DNA of 64,000 nucleotides from Zhengella mangrovi (lineage in GTDB: Bacteria; Pseudomonadota; Alphaproteobacteria; Rhizobiales; Rhizobiaceae): assembly GCF_002727065.1 (NCBI RefSeq), contig NZ_PDVP01000003.1, positions 372,001-436,000 on the forward strand. Direction: 5' to 3'. How positions within the stretch are numbered: position 1 is the stretch's first letter; each line of letters starts with the position of its first letter. A program made the translations under genes and the position numbers. The notes below the pieces were generated by a model. That model did not search any database. It saw only the letters and a program-made list of their open reading frames with translations, and was not told where the DNA came from. This document shows positions 27,143 to 35,102 of this stretch, piece by piece.

Positions 27143-28848
27143 TCGATGCCCTCGACGGTCTTGAGGCGATCGAGCGCGGTCGCAAGCTGGTCGCGGTAGC
27201 TCGCCTTGTCGATGCCGGCCGGCGGCGCCAGGCGGCCATGGCCGGCTTTCGCGATGCTGCTCTGCGGATCGACGATCGTTGCGGTCACGAAGATCGCGAC
27301 CTGGCGCGCCTGGTGATCCAGCTTGTCGGTGCGGAAGGCCCGGCCAAGCAAGGGCAGTTCTCCCATCGCGGGCACACCGGATTTGCCCAGTTGCATGCGC
27401 GTATCGACAAGCCCGGCGATGGCGGCCGTGCCTCCGTCCTTGATCCGCACCGTGCTGTGCGCCCTGCGCCGGCTGACCACCGGGTAATTCTTGTCGCCGC
27501 GCGCAATCACGTCGCTGACCTCGATGTTCATGTCGAGGGTCAGAAAGCCGTTCCGGCCGATCCTCGGCGTGATGCCAAGGATCGTCCCGGTCTCGATTTC
27601 CTTGAGATCCGACTGGACGTAGATCCCCTGCGGCGTCGTGATCGGGAAATACTCGGAGGTCGTGACGCGGATCTCGGCCTCCTTGCCATCCTGGGCCATG
27701 ACCTGCGGGCTGGAGATGATGGTCGCCTCGTTGTTCTGCGTCAGCAGGTTCAGCGTCAGCGACAGCGCGTCGGTGAACGTGCTGTCCGGCGTATAGCCGA
27801 TGCTGACCTGCCAGGGCCACTTGACGGCACTGCCGATCACCGTCCCCGCCGTCACCTTGGGAAAGGTCCAGGCGCCACCGAGATTGAGCAGGTTGGCGCG
27901 GTCGAGGGCAACGACGCGGGCGGTCAGCGTGACTTCCCGTTGCGCCACGTCGACCGCGGAAACGGAAGCGAGCACATCGCCGACGACGGTTCCGGGCGCA
28001 CTGACCGAAAGGGTGTTGGTCGCTTCATCCGCCTGGATGTAGGCCTGCACGGATTTCGGAAGAAGGGCCATCGCGGACTTTGCCGTGATGTTGTTCAGCT
28101 TCACCAGTCGTGTCGGGTAGATGGCCGGAACATCGAAGGCACCGGGGCTGCGTGGCCGGTCAAGCGCGGCGATCTGCTCCAGGATCCGGCTGACCGTATC
28201 TTGTGGCGCCGTGATCGCAAGCGTGTTCCGGTCCGTATCGGGCCGCACGAAGCGCTGCAGACCCTCGGGGAGAAGGCTCCGCGCCGTGGCCGCACGCACA
28301 TTGTCGAGCGTCACGAAGACCGTCCTCTTGCCGGAAGGCACGTCGAGTTTCGCGACATCGGCGACGATCCGGTCCATCAGCACGATTGGCGCCGTGACGG
28401 CCAGGGCATCGTTTTTTTCGTCGACGCGGACGAAGCGCTGCAATGTCGGCGGGAGGAGGCTCATGACCGTCTCCGCTTCCAGGTGCTTGAGCCGGACGAG
28501 ACGTGTCTGCGCAACCGAGTAGAAATCGCCGGAGGATTCGTCAGCGCTGAAGACGAGGTAATATCCCTGTTTCCGGACAAAGTGATAGCCGGTGCCGGCA
28601 AGCAGAAGCCGAAGCGCCGACTCCACGCTGGCATTTGTCAGCTGGACCGAGACGACGCCCTGAACGCCGGGCTCGGCGATGATGTTCACCTCCGCTTGCG
28701 CGGCGACATCCTGAAGCGCCTGGCGCAGGTCCGTTTCCAGGAAGACGTTGTTGACGACCTTTTCCCGGTCCCTCGCGACCGCCGCCTGTGCTGCCATCGC
28801 GACCAGGACAATGCAGACAACCGCTCTTGCCAGATTCCGCCAACTCAT
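27139..28848 (-). CDS. Outer-membrane secretin (GspD/PilQ-like) with three N1-type repeats
   Basis: A 569-residue exported protein. After a signal peptide an STN-like N0 domain (about residues 32-105) is followed by three closely similar secretin_N/N1-type repeats (about 113-168, 174-230, 244-300; shared pattern LLP..LQ.FVR.D...N.L.VTAP). The C-terminal secretin domain (about 310-525) has ATIISSPQVMAQDGK, GTILGITPRIG and the signature VPAMGELPLLGRAF. Secretins form multimeric outer-membrane gates for type II/III secretion or type IV pili. No ATPase, platform or pilin gene lies nearby; instead the operon encodes beta-rich secreted proteins. Confidence 0.9.
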   Translation of the reverse strand: MSWRNLARAVVCIVLVAMAAQAAVARDREKVVNNVFLETDLRQALQDVAAQAEVNIIAEPGVQGVVSVQLTNASVESALRLLLAGTGYHFVRKQGYYLVFSADESSGDFYSVAQTRLVRLKHLEAETVMSLLPPTLQRFVRVDEKNDALAVTAPIVLMDRIVADVAKLDVPSGKRTVFVTLDNVRAATARSLLPEGLQRFVRPDTDRNTLAITAPQDTVSRILEQIAALDRPRSPGAFDVPAIYPTRLVKLNNITAKSAMALLPKSVQAYIQADEATNTLSVSAPGTVVGDVLASVSAVDVAQREVTLTARVVALDRANLLNLGGAWTFPKVTAGTVIGSAVKWPWQVSIGYTPDSTFTDALSLTLNLLTQNNEATIISSPQVMAQDGKEAEIRVTTSEYFPITTPQGIYVQSDLKEIETGTILGITPRIGRNGFLTLDMNIEVSDVIARGDKNYPVVSRRRAHSTVRIKDGGTAAIAGLVDTRMQLGKSGVPAMGELPLLGRAFRTDKLDHQARQVAIFVTATIVDPQSSIAKAGHGRLAPPAGIDKASYRDQLATALDRLKTVEGIE

Positions 28849-28908
28849 GACCCCTACCCTCGCGCATTATCCCTGGCCGCTGCAGCCGCAGGGCCCTGTT
28901 TGTCCCCG

Positions 28909-29748
28909 TCAGCGATTCTCAGCCGTCAAGGTGATCCGGACAGTGCCCCTGTAGTCCCCGGGCTCGGCCGGACGGCCACTCGGCGTCCATGTCCGTTCGG
29001 CCACAAGGTAGATGACACCCGTCGTCTGCCCCCGGCGGCGAACCATGTCGGCTGTCAGTTCCCGCGTTCCGGCACCGTCGCGTCCGGGCAGCGTCGCGGT
29101 TCGGGAACGCCATGACCACGGCCCGTCCACATGTCGTCCATGACGCGATTCGCGGTCGTCCCGGCCTGCCTGCCAGTGCCGGTCACTGCCGGTCGCCGGA
29201 AACTCGACGATGATGTTGTACCCAAGCTTGCGCCCGCGCCCGTCAATGGCTCGCCCGAGGTAGCGGCCGCTGCGCAGCCGCTGGAACCGGTCCGGGCTCA
29301 CGGACACCGTGGCGAGCGCATTGCCCTTGACGGTAAACGGCAGCCGGACCGGCGGGATCGCCGGCCACCACCATGCCTCTTTTCCGCGACGGCACTTGTC
29401 GTCCTCTTCCCGCGACAGACGCTGTCCGGACTGGCGCCGCTCGTTTCGCCGGCCGCAACGGACCCGATCCGGGACGTGAAGGACAAAACCGGGCCCTTCG
29501 GGAAAATCAATCTGGGCAATCGGATCGACAACCACTTCAACGTCCACGGACGTGCTGTCCGGCCCGGCGGTTGCTTCCCCGGAAAATGCCAGGAGGAAAA
29601 AGGCAAGCATGGCCATGGCAACGGACATGGGAAAGCCGGCCGCCGTGTGCCGGGCGCGCCATACGCTTGCCGGGCACTCCCTTGAGGCTTTCACTTTCCG
29701 GCGATGCGCATCGTCCCGTCTTTCCATCTCGACCAACCCCTCCGTCAT
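28909..29748 (-). CDS. Exported beta-rich protein, related to the operon's first gene product
   Basis: A 279-residue protein. A strongly basic N-terminal stretch precedes a hydrophobic segment (AMAMLAFFLLAFSG, about 43-58) with likely signal cleavage after ATAG. The mature part begins VDVEVVVDPIAQIDFPEGPGF, which parallels the start of the mature product of the gene ending at 31613. A Cys-containing Arg-rich loop and further beta-strands follow, ending in the strand GTVRITLTAENR. The ATG at 29748 overlaps the preceding stop (ATGA); a start at the internal Met before the hydrophobic run is possible. Family not recognised. Confidence 0.65.
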   Translation of the reverse strand: MTEGLVEMERRDDAHRRKVKASRECPASVWRARHTAAGFPMSVAMAMLAFFLLAFSGEATAGPDSTSVDVEVVVDPIAQIDFPEGPGFVLHVPDRVRCGRRNERRQSGQRLSREEDDKCRRGKEAWWWPAIPPVRLPFTVKGNALATVSVSPDRFQRLRSGRYLGRAIDGRGRKLGYNIIVEFPATGSDRHWQAGRDDRESRHGRHVDGPWSWRSRTATLPGRDGAGTRELTADMVRRRGQTTGVIYLVAERTWTPSGRPAEPGDYRGTVRITLTAENR

Positions 29749-31460
29749 TCGGCGCTGGCCGGTCCGGCAAGGCTGGTCGCGGCTTCGCTCCTGTCGCCAG
29801 CATTGTCGCGGATGTCGTTCGTATCGTTTTCGCGCAGCGTTGCGCTGGAAATGGTGTGGGTTCTGCCATCGGCACCGGTGACGTCCTCCGAGGTCACCGA
29901 AAGCACGAAGGTCCGGGTCACGGATTTCCCCGTGCCAACGCGAACATTGGCTGCCAGTCCGTAGGTTCCGGCTTCCAGACGGGAAATATCCAGTTTGCCA
30001 CTCAAATTCCGCTCGCCGAGCGGCAGAAGCGGTTCGGGTTCGCCGGACAGATCGGCGTTTGCAAGGACTTGCCCATCCGCCGACACCACGGACGCACTTG
30101 CAGCGGGCAAGAAATCGGTATCCCCCGTGTTGATGATCTTCATCCGCAGAAACGTGTCTGCATGGTCGCCCTCGACAATCGATACCCCGTCTATGACCGC
30201 GTCCGGGTCGGGCTTCATCGTCGCATTGCGCAGGCGAATGGTGGAAATGGTCTCGCCGGCGCTCTGTCCGTCGGGATAGGTTCCCTGGAGCACGAGGTCG
30301 GCATAGTAGTTTGCATGCTCGACACCGGATTTCGGCACGCTGGTGACGACGCGAACATTCTGCCGGCCTCCCCCGGAAAGCGTGAAAGCGTGAGGCTGGA
30401 TCCGCGTCCAGGGCTCCGCTGACAGTGCATCCCCGCTCAACTCGTCCCGTTTCACGCCGGCCAGGCTCCCGGGTGTCCGCGCAGCCATGGAGATCCGAAC
30501 CGGGTCCGGGTTCGTGTTCTCGATGCTGAGGATCGTCGTCCGCGTGGCACGCGGAACGATGTCGACGTCGATGGTGCCGGGCTTCAACCGGAGCGTCGCG
30601 TCATAGGCGACCTGCGCCCCGGGATCACCCTGAAAATCGATCTCCTTGCTCAACGGCGGAACGCGGCGACCGTCAACGAACAGCTTTCCCTGAAGGCGGT
30701 AGGGGCCGGACGGCAGGCGTCGCTTGAGATCGCTGCCCAGCGTCAGGGTTACGCCCGGAATGATGCTCCGCTCGGCGACCGGAACGCGCGTCACGGTTCG
30801 CCACTGGTTCGCGGTCTGGCGTTCGATGGTCAGTTCACCCCGCACGCGTGAAATGGCCTGTCCGCTGTTGGTGATCTCCATTTCGGCGGTGGTCGTCGCT
30901 GAATCGGGATCACCGTCCCGATAGGTCATCGTCACGTCGCTGAGGCCGGTGCGGCTGATGATCGGCCGGCCGCGAACGCGCACGACAACCGGCACGAGGT
31001 ATCGGATCTGGACAGCGACGCCACCGGGATTGTCCGGCGTGATGGACTCCGCGACGATGCCGGCGAAATAGTATCCCCGCGCCGAGGCAGGCGGCCTGAT
31101 CGTGACGGAAACATCGGCTGCCTGCTGCGGACCGACGTCCACGCTGGTCGCTGAAAGCGTGGTCCAGGGCAGGCTTGAGGGTGTATCCGTCCTGCCGACT
31201 GCAATGGTCCAGCTTCCCTGCGGGCTCTCCGTCAGGGGAACGAGTTGCAGCGAGACCTGCTGGGCCTGGTCGATGGCCGTATTCAGGACCTGCAGCGGAA
31301 GAACAAGGCTTTCGTTCGGGGCAGGATTGGCGCGCAGCGTCATGGGGCGCACCGAAAAATCCGCGGCGAAAGCGGTCGATGCCATCGCGGCAAGGATGGC
31401 AAAGGCAGCGAGGCGTACGCAATGCCGCCAGGAATGGATGAAACGACGCGCCATCGTCAT
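29745..31460 (-). CDS. Large exported Ig-like beta-sandwich protein
   Basis: About 571 residues. A signal peptide ends near AFAADFSVRP. The N-terminal Ig-like domains (FSVRPMTLRANPAP..., about 30-240, with RGYYFAGIVAES) recall periplasmic pilus chaperones and DUF916-type proteins. Several more Ig/NEW3-like units follow (TTILSIENTNPDPV, DTFLRMKIINTGDTDFLPAA, YGLAANVRVGTGKSVTRTFVLSV), ending in a charged low-complexity tail. The start at 31460 follows GGCGGGG and gives a normal signal peptide, although the frame is open to the upstream stop. It may be a scaffold or chaperone for the beta-rich secreted proteins encoded on both sides (inference). Confidence 0.7.
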   Translation of the reverse strand: MTMARRFIHSWRHCVRLAAFAILAAMASTAFAADFSVRPMTLRANPAPNESLVLPLQVLNTAIDQAQQVSLQLVPLTESPQGSWTIAVGRTDTPSSLPWTTLSATSVDVGPQQAADVSVTIRPPASARGYYFAGIVAESITPDNPGGVAVQIRYLVPVVVRVRGRPIISRTGLSDVTMTYRDGDPDSATTTAEMEITNSGQAISRVRGELTIERQTANQWRTVTRVPVAERSIIPGVTLTLGSDLKRRLPSGPYRLQGKLFVDGRRVPPLSKEIDFQGDPGAQVAYDATLRLKPGTIDVDIVPRATRTTILSIENTNPDPVRISMAARTPGSLAGVKRDELSGDALSAEPWTRIQPHAFTLSGGGRQNVRVVTSVPKSGVEHANYYADLVLQGTYPDGQSAGETISTIRLRNATMKPDPDAVIDGVSIVEGDHADTFLRMKIINTGDTDFLPAASASVVSADGQVLANADLSGEPEPLLPLGERNLSGKLDISRLEAGTYGLAANVRVGTGKSVTRTFVLSVTSEDVTGADGRTHTISSATLRENDTNDIRDNAGDRSEAATSLAGPASAE

Positions 31461-31612
31461 ATGCCCCGCCAATTCCGACCCGACCCAGGAGGCGCCGGGT
31501 ATCGGGATATCCGGCGCCTGCGGCCGTCCGTCAGCGGTCCTGGACCCGCGAACCAGCCGCAAGACTCCATGAAGCGGCGCCCGGAGGGCGGCCGCTCCAT
31601 CCGGTGTCGCAA

Positions 31613-32197
31613 TCACATTGCCGGAACCTGCGGGGCAATGGTCCAGGTCACTCTTGCGGTCGAGGTGCCCGGAAGGGCCAGGTTGCTGGGCGTGGCAACG
31701 CCGTAGACGACCGGCAGGAACGTCTTGGTGACCTGGGGCGTGGTGAACTGGGCGAATGTCGCCGAAGCACTGCCTCCGTTTATGTCACTGGCCGTGAAAC
31801 GGAAGGCCGCCGGGTCACTGTCATTGTCGCTGGTCATGGCGCTGTCGACGATTGACGCATTCGCAGGATCCCGGAACAGCCAGAAGACAACGCCGTCCGG
31901 CAGGTTGCCGCCCGCAGCCGTCACAGAGACACTCAGATCGGCCGCGACGTTCTCCGAATGAAACAGGGACGCGGACCGCGTCGCCGTGTCGACGTTGTCG
32001 AATGGTTCGCCGTCGAGCGTCAATGTGAATCGGTTGGTGATCGTCGACACCTTGACGATGGGCTGAACGTCGATGGTGACGTCCACCTCGTAGCTCGATT
32101 GATTGACCTGGCCGGCCGCCAGGGCCGGCGCTGCCAATGCAACAAAAGATAGAGCCGCGGCACTGCGGATGAATGTCGATGCGGTCAGTTTTGCCAT
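31613..32197 (-). CDS. Small secreted beta-rich protein, first gene of the secretin operon
   Basis: A 194-residue protein starting at an ATG with an excellent AGGAGA 6 nt upstream. A signal peptide (LSFVALAAPALAAG) is followed by a beta-rich mature region beginning SSYEVDVTIDVQPIVKV and ending TSTARVTWTIAPQVPAM. No cysteines are visible in the mature part. Size, export, strong translation signals and first position suggest an abundant surface or structural subunit (inference). I do not recognise the family. It shares its opening strand pattern with the third gene's product. Confidence 0.72.
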   Translation of the reverse strand: MAKLTASTFIRSAAALSFVALAAPALAAGQVNQSSYEVDVTIDVQPIVKVSTITNRFTLTLDGEPFDNVDTATRSASLFHSENVAADLSVSVTAAGGNLPDGVVFWLFRDPANASIVDSAMTSDNDSDPAAFRFTASDINGGSASATFAQFTTPQVTKTFLPVVYGVATPSNLALPGTSTARVTWTIAPQVPAM

Positions 32198-32249
32198 GAG
32201 AGTTCTCCTGTCTGGACTGGCGCCGAAACGGGCCGGCGGAAGACTTCCT

Positions 32250-32302
32250 TCGATGCGATACCGCATTCGGTCATCACGGCGCTCCTCAACGCCGTGATGA
32301 CC
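32250..32302 (-). promoter_or_regulatory. Structured leader of the secretin operon: strong hairpin pair
   Basis: A perfect 13-bp inverted repeat (GGTCATCACGGCG at 32269-32281, CGCCGTGATGACC at 32290-32302, 8-nt loop) lies 72-105 bp upstream of the first gene's ATG. A second small hairpin (ATGCG/CGCAT, 4-nt loop, about 32252-32265) sits beside it. Neither is followed by a U-tract. If transcribed they form a stable 5' leader that could stabilise the mRNA or act as attenuator; a dyad operator is the alternative. Confidence 0.55.
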
Positions 32303-32422
32303 CCCGTTCGCCTGGGCAGGCGCAACGTCCACGTTTCACGAACTCACCCGGTCGCCGCCCCCGGAACATCAAAGCGGGATCGTGAAAGCACTTTAGTTCT
32401 TCATGATATTATCTTGTCGCGC

Positions 32423-32442
32423 CATACCATGAACATGGTATG
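32423..32442. promoter_or_regulatory. Palindromic operator candidate between secretin operon and two-component genes
   Basis: A perfect 9-bp inverted repeat, CATACCATG-AA-CATGGTATG, lies 34 bp before the response-regulator start and about 225 bp before the divergent secretin operon. NarL/FixJ-type regulators bind such dyads, so the adjacent regulator is the obvious candidate ligand (inference). Confidence 0.5.
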
Positions 32443-32475
32443 TCCATTTCCGGGATGACGCGGAGATAATGGACA

Positions 32476-33204
32476 ATGCGATCCATGCTGGAGAAGGTCA
32501 GCCGGCAAGATGACGGATATTGCTCGATGCCTGGACCCTCACGCGAAACGGCCGACATAATACTTCTGGAAGACAGTCTTCCTCTGTTGCGGCGATTTGC
32601 CCGGATTATCGAGACCTGGCCGCACGGACGGGTTATCGGTGCGTTCTCCTCGGTCGAGCAGGCGATTGCAGCGATCGGGACGACGAAGGTGGACATTCTC
32701 GTTGCCGATCTGAACCTGCCGGATGGAAGCGGGATCGATGCCATCCATGCGCTGAGGTCCTGCCATCCGGAGGCCCATGCGGTCGTCGTGTCCGTGCTCA
32801 GTGAAGGGCCGACAGTTCTGGAGGCCATCAAGGCCGGCGCTTCGGGCTACATCCTGAAGGACGACACCTCGTTCGACTTCATCCATGCGCTGGAAATGAC
32901 GCTGGATGGCAAGTCACCGATGTCCCCGACCATCGCGCGCCAGATCATCGAGAGCATACGCGGAGCCCCCGACCCGGCGGCACGGGAGTCGGCAGACCAG
33001 GTGAAGATCCACCTGACGCCGCGCGAACGGGACGTCCTGACAGCAATCGCGCGAGGATTTTCCTGCCGCGAGGTCAGCGAGATGCTCGGCTTGTCGGTTC
33101 AGACGGTGCCGGTCCACATTCGCAACATCTACCGCAAGCTGGATGCGACCAATCGCTCCGAGGCTGTCTTTGAGGCACAGCGCCAAGGACTGATCCAGCC
33201 GTGA
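32476..33204 (+). CDS. NarL/FixJ-family response regulator
   Basis: About 242 residues. The receiver domain (about 26-140) has acidic LLEDS and phosphoacceptor Asp in VADLNLPDGSG, with the conserved Lys in GYILKDD. A LuxR-type HTH (about 175-240; LTPRERDVLTAIARGFSCREVSEMLGLS) completes it. GGAG lies about 10 nt before the ATG at 32476; an internal ATG at 32527 would fit the domain better but lacks a ribosome-binding site. It overlaps the kinase start (GTGA) and is divergent from the secretin operon, which it probably controls. Confidence 0.93.
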   Translation: MRSMLEKVSRQDDGYCSMPGPSRETADIILLEDSLPLLRRFARIIETWPHGRVIGAFSSVEQAIAAIGTTKVDILVADLNLPDGSGIDAIHALRSCHPEAHAVVVSVLSEGPTVLEAIKAGASGYILKDDTSFDFIHALEMTLDGKSPMSPTIARQIIESIRGAPDPAARESADQVKIHLTPRERDVLTAIARGFSCREVSEMLGLSVQTVPVHIRNIYRKLDATNRSEAVFEAQRQGLIQP

Positions 33205-35027
33205 CCCTTGGCGGACTGAGCAGGACGGGCCGGGTGGCCCTGGCCATGGCCGGCATCGTCCTTGTTCTCGCGTTGTCCATGCTGCCGATACCCGTGCCGT
33301 CCCTGGACGGACCGGCAGACAGGAAGGTGAGCCAGGCATTCCTCGTGCAGGCCGACGGCACGGATGCCCTGGTGTCTCTGCCACAGCAGTGGGTATCGCC
33401 ATACGGCAGCGTCACTGAACGCCATTTCCACGTCACGAAGCATCTTGAGACCAGGCCCGGCCAAGACCTTTTCCTCTATGTCCCCTATTTTGAACAGAAG
33501 CTTCAGGTCTTCATCGGCGGCCAGGTTGTCCACGACAGCACGAGGAACCGCCTCTGGGCCGGCCCGATGAGCTATCTCTCGGCTCTCGTCCGGCTTCCCG
33601 CCAAAGACCTGCGCGAGGGTTCGAACCGGATTGACATCAAGGTGTCGACCGGCCCCATGCCAAGCGGAACGCTCTCTCCGATTTACATCGGGCAGGCTGG
33701 CAGTTTCGAAGTGGGTTACCGCTTGCGCTCCCTGATGGAAGAACGCCTCAAGCCCATCTTTTTCGGCATACAGGCCTTCCTTGCCTTCATCAGTCTCGGT
33801 CTCTTCTATTATCGCCGCAAGGATCACGTCTTTGGCTGGCTGGGGGCGACCATGCTCTGCGCCTGTGTCCTGGCGAGCGGTATCCTGATGAGCTATGTGC
33901 CGGCAATCGCGAATGTCTTCGGCTACCTCTTCGTCACGTTCGCGCCATTGACCGGCTACTTTTTCCTGGGTTTTTCCCTCGCCTTGATCGGCCGGCGGAT
34001 GCCTTTACTCCTTTCCCTGGTCACCGGAACCGTCATCCTGACCTCGCTTCTCGTCCTGATGATGCAACCAGCCTTCGTGCCCGGTCTTGGCTATGGCATG
34101 GCACTGCCGACGACGGTCCTTTTCATTGCCGCCTCGATGATCCTGGTGGTGGAGCACGCCCTGCGCGAACGGAACGCCGGCATTGGCCTGTTCGCCTTCG
34201 CCCAGGCGCTTCTTCTCTACGGGATGGGGCATAACATCGCGCAACGTCTGGGGCTGGTCGGTGACGGCTTCCTCATTTCGCAGACGACCCATTCGCTTGT
34301 CCTGATCGGAACCGTCGTCTTTCTCATGCGCCGTCAGGCCGTCACGGCCAACTCGCTCGACATGTCCGCACAGACCCTGCGCCTGCGCCTGGCGGAAAAG
34401 GAGGCCGAGCTCACCAGGTTCTACAACGAACAGCAGGCATCGATGCAGCAGCAAGCCATCGAGACCGAGCGGCGCCGTATCATGGCCGACCTCCACGATG
34501 GCGTCGCCGCGAACCTGGCGACGATCGTGGCCCTTTCCGAGAGTTCGGATGATGTGACGTCCGACATCCAGCGGAGCGCCAGGGATGCGCTGGTTGATCT
34601 GCGCCTCGTCCTCGATGCGCTGAGCCTGCCGGAGAGCGATCTGGGATATGCGCTCGGATCGTTCCGTGAGCGCTGCCTCCAGCCGCTCGACCGGCTGGGG
34701 ATCGAGGTCAAGTGGTCGATGATGGATCTTGCCGCACAGCCGCCCTTGTCGCGCGAGGCGATCCTGAACGTCCTGCGCATTCTCCAGGAAGCCACCAACA
34801 ACGCCGTAAGGCACGGAAATCCGGAAACCCTGCGTGTCGTCGCGCGGCGACATCCGGAGGGATGGACCGAGATCCGCGTCGAGAACCGCGGTGGCACTGC
34901 CTATGACCCGGAAACGGCAGGCTGCGGCATGGGGCTGGCCAACATGCGCCGAAGGGCTGCTTCCATCGGTGGATCGATCAACCTCGAACCGCTGCCGGGT
35001 GGCGCAATTCTCAGGCTTTGCTTCTGA
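33201..35027 (+). CDS. Sensor histidine kinase, 7TM-DISM type with HisKA_3 domain
   Basis: A 608-residue membrane kinase. After a signal-anchor (AGIVLVLALSMLPIPV) comes an extracytoplasmic beta-rich domain (about 40-170, galactose-binding-like). About seven membrane helices follow (about 185-390), then a coiled-coil (RLRLAEKEAELTRFYNEQQ). A NarX/DegS-type dimerisation domain carries the phosphoacceptor His in RRRIMADLHDGVAANLA, with an HATPase_c domain (LQEATNNAVRHG; GCGMGLANMRRRA). The GTG overlaps the regulator stop. It should phosphorylate the preceding regulator in response to an envelope signal, perhaps a carbohydrate or cell-wall fragment. Confidence 0.93.
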   Translation: MTLGGLSRTGRVALAMAGIVLVLALSMLPIPVPSLDGPADRKVSQAFLVQADGTDALVSLPQQWVSPYGSVTERHFHVTKHLETRPGQDLFLYVPYFEQKLQVFIGGQVVHDSTRNRLWAGPMSYLSALVRLPAKDLREGSNRIDIKVSTGPMPSGTLSPIYIGQAGSFEVGYRLRSLMEERLKPIFFGIQAFLAFISLGLFYYRRKDHVFGWLGATMLCACVLASGILMSYVPAIANVFGYLFVTFAPLTGYFFLGFSLALIGRRMPLLLSLVTGTVILTSLLVLMMQPAFVPGLGYGMALPTTVLFIAASMILVVEHALRERNAGIGLFAFAQALLLYGMGHNIAQRLGLVGDGFLISQTTHSLVLIGTVVFLMRRQAVTANSLDMSAQTLRLRLAEKEAELTRFYNEQQASMQQQAIETERRRIMADLHDGVAANLATIVALSESSDDVTSDIQRSARDALVDLRLVLDALSLPESDLGYALGSFRERCLQPLDRLGIEVKWSMMDLAAQPPLSREAILNVLRILQEATNNAVRHGNPETLRVVARRHPEGWTEIRVENRGGTAYDPETAGCGMGLANMRRRAASIGGSINLEPLPGGAILRLCF

Positions 35028-35057
35028 AACGGGAACCGGCGCAGGCGGCCCCGGACA

Positions 35058-35074
35058 GGGCGATTTCCTCGCCC
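35058..35074. terminator. Hairpin between convergent genes
   Basis: GGGCGA-TTTCC-TCGCCC, a perfect 6-bp stem with a 5-nt loop, lies in the 75-bp gap between the histidine kinase and CHAT genes. It may end both transcripts. Confidence 0.4.
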
Positions 35075-35102
35075 GGCAAAGTGAACGGGGCGCAAGTGGC
35101 CG

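Noticed and set aside
26373-27239. A 288-residue minus-strand ORF spanning hypA upstream region and the lipoprotein
   Set aside because: Arg/Gly/Ala-rich shadow frame of the lipoprotein gene and spacer, without domain or start signals.
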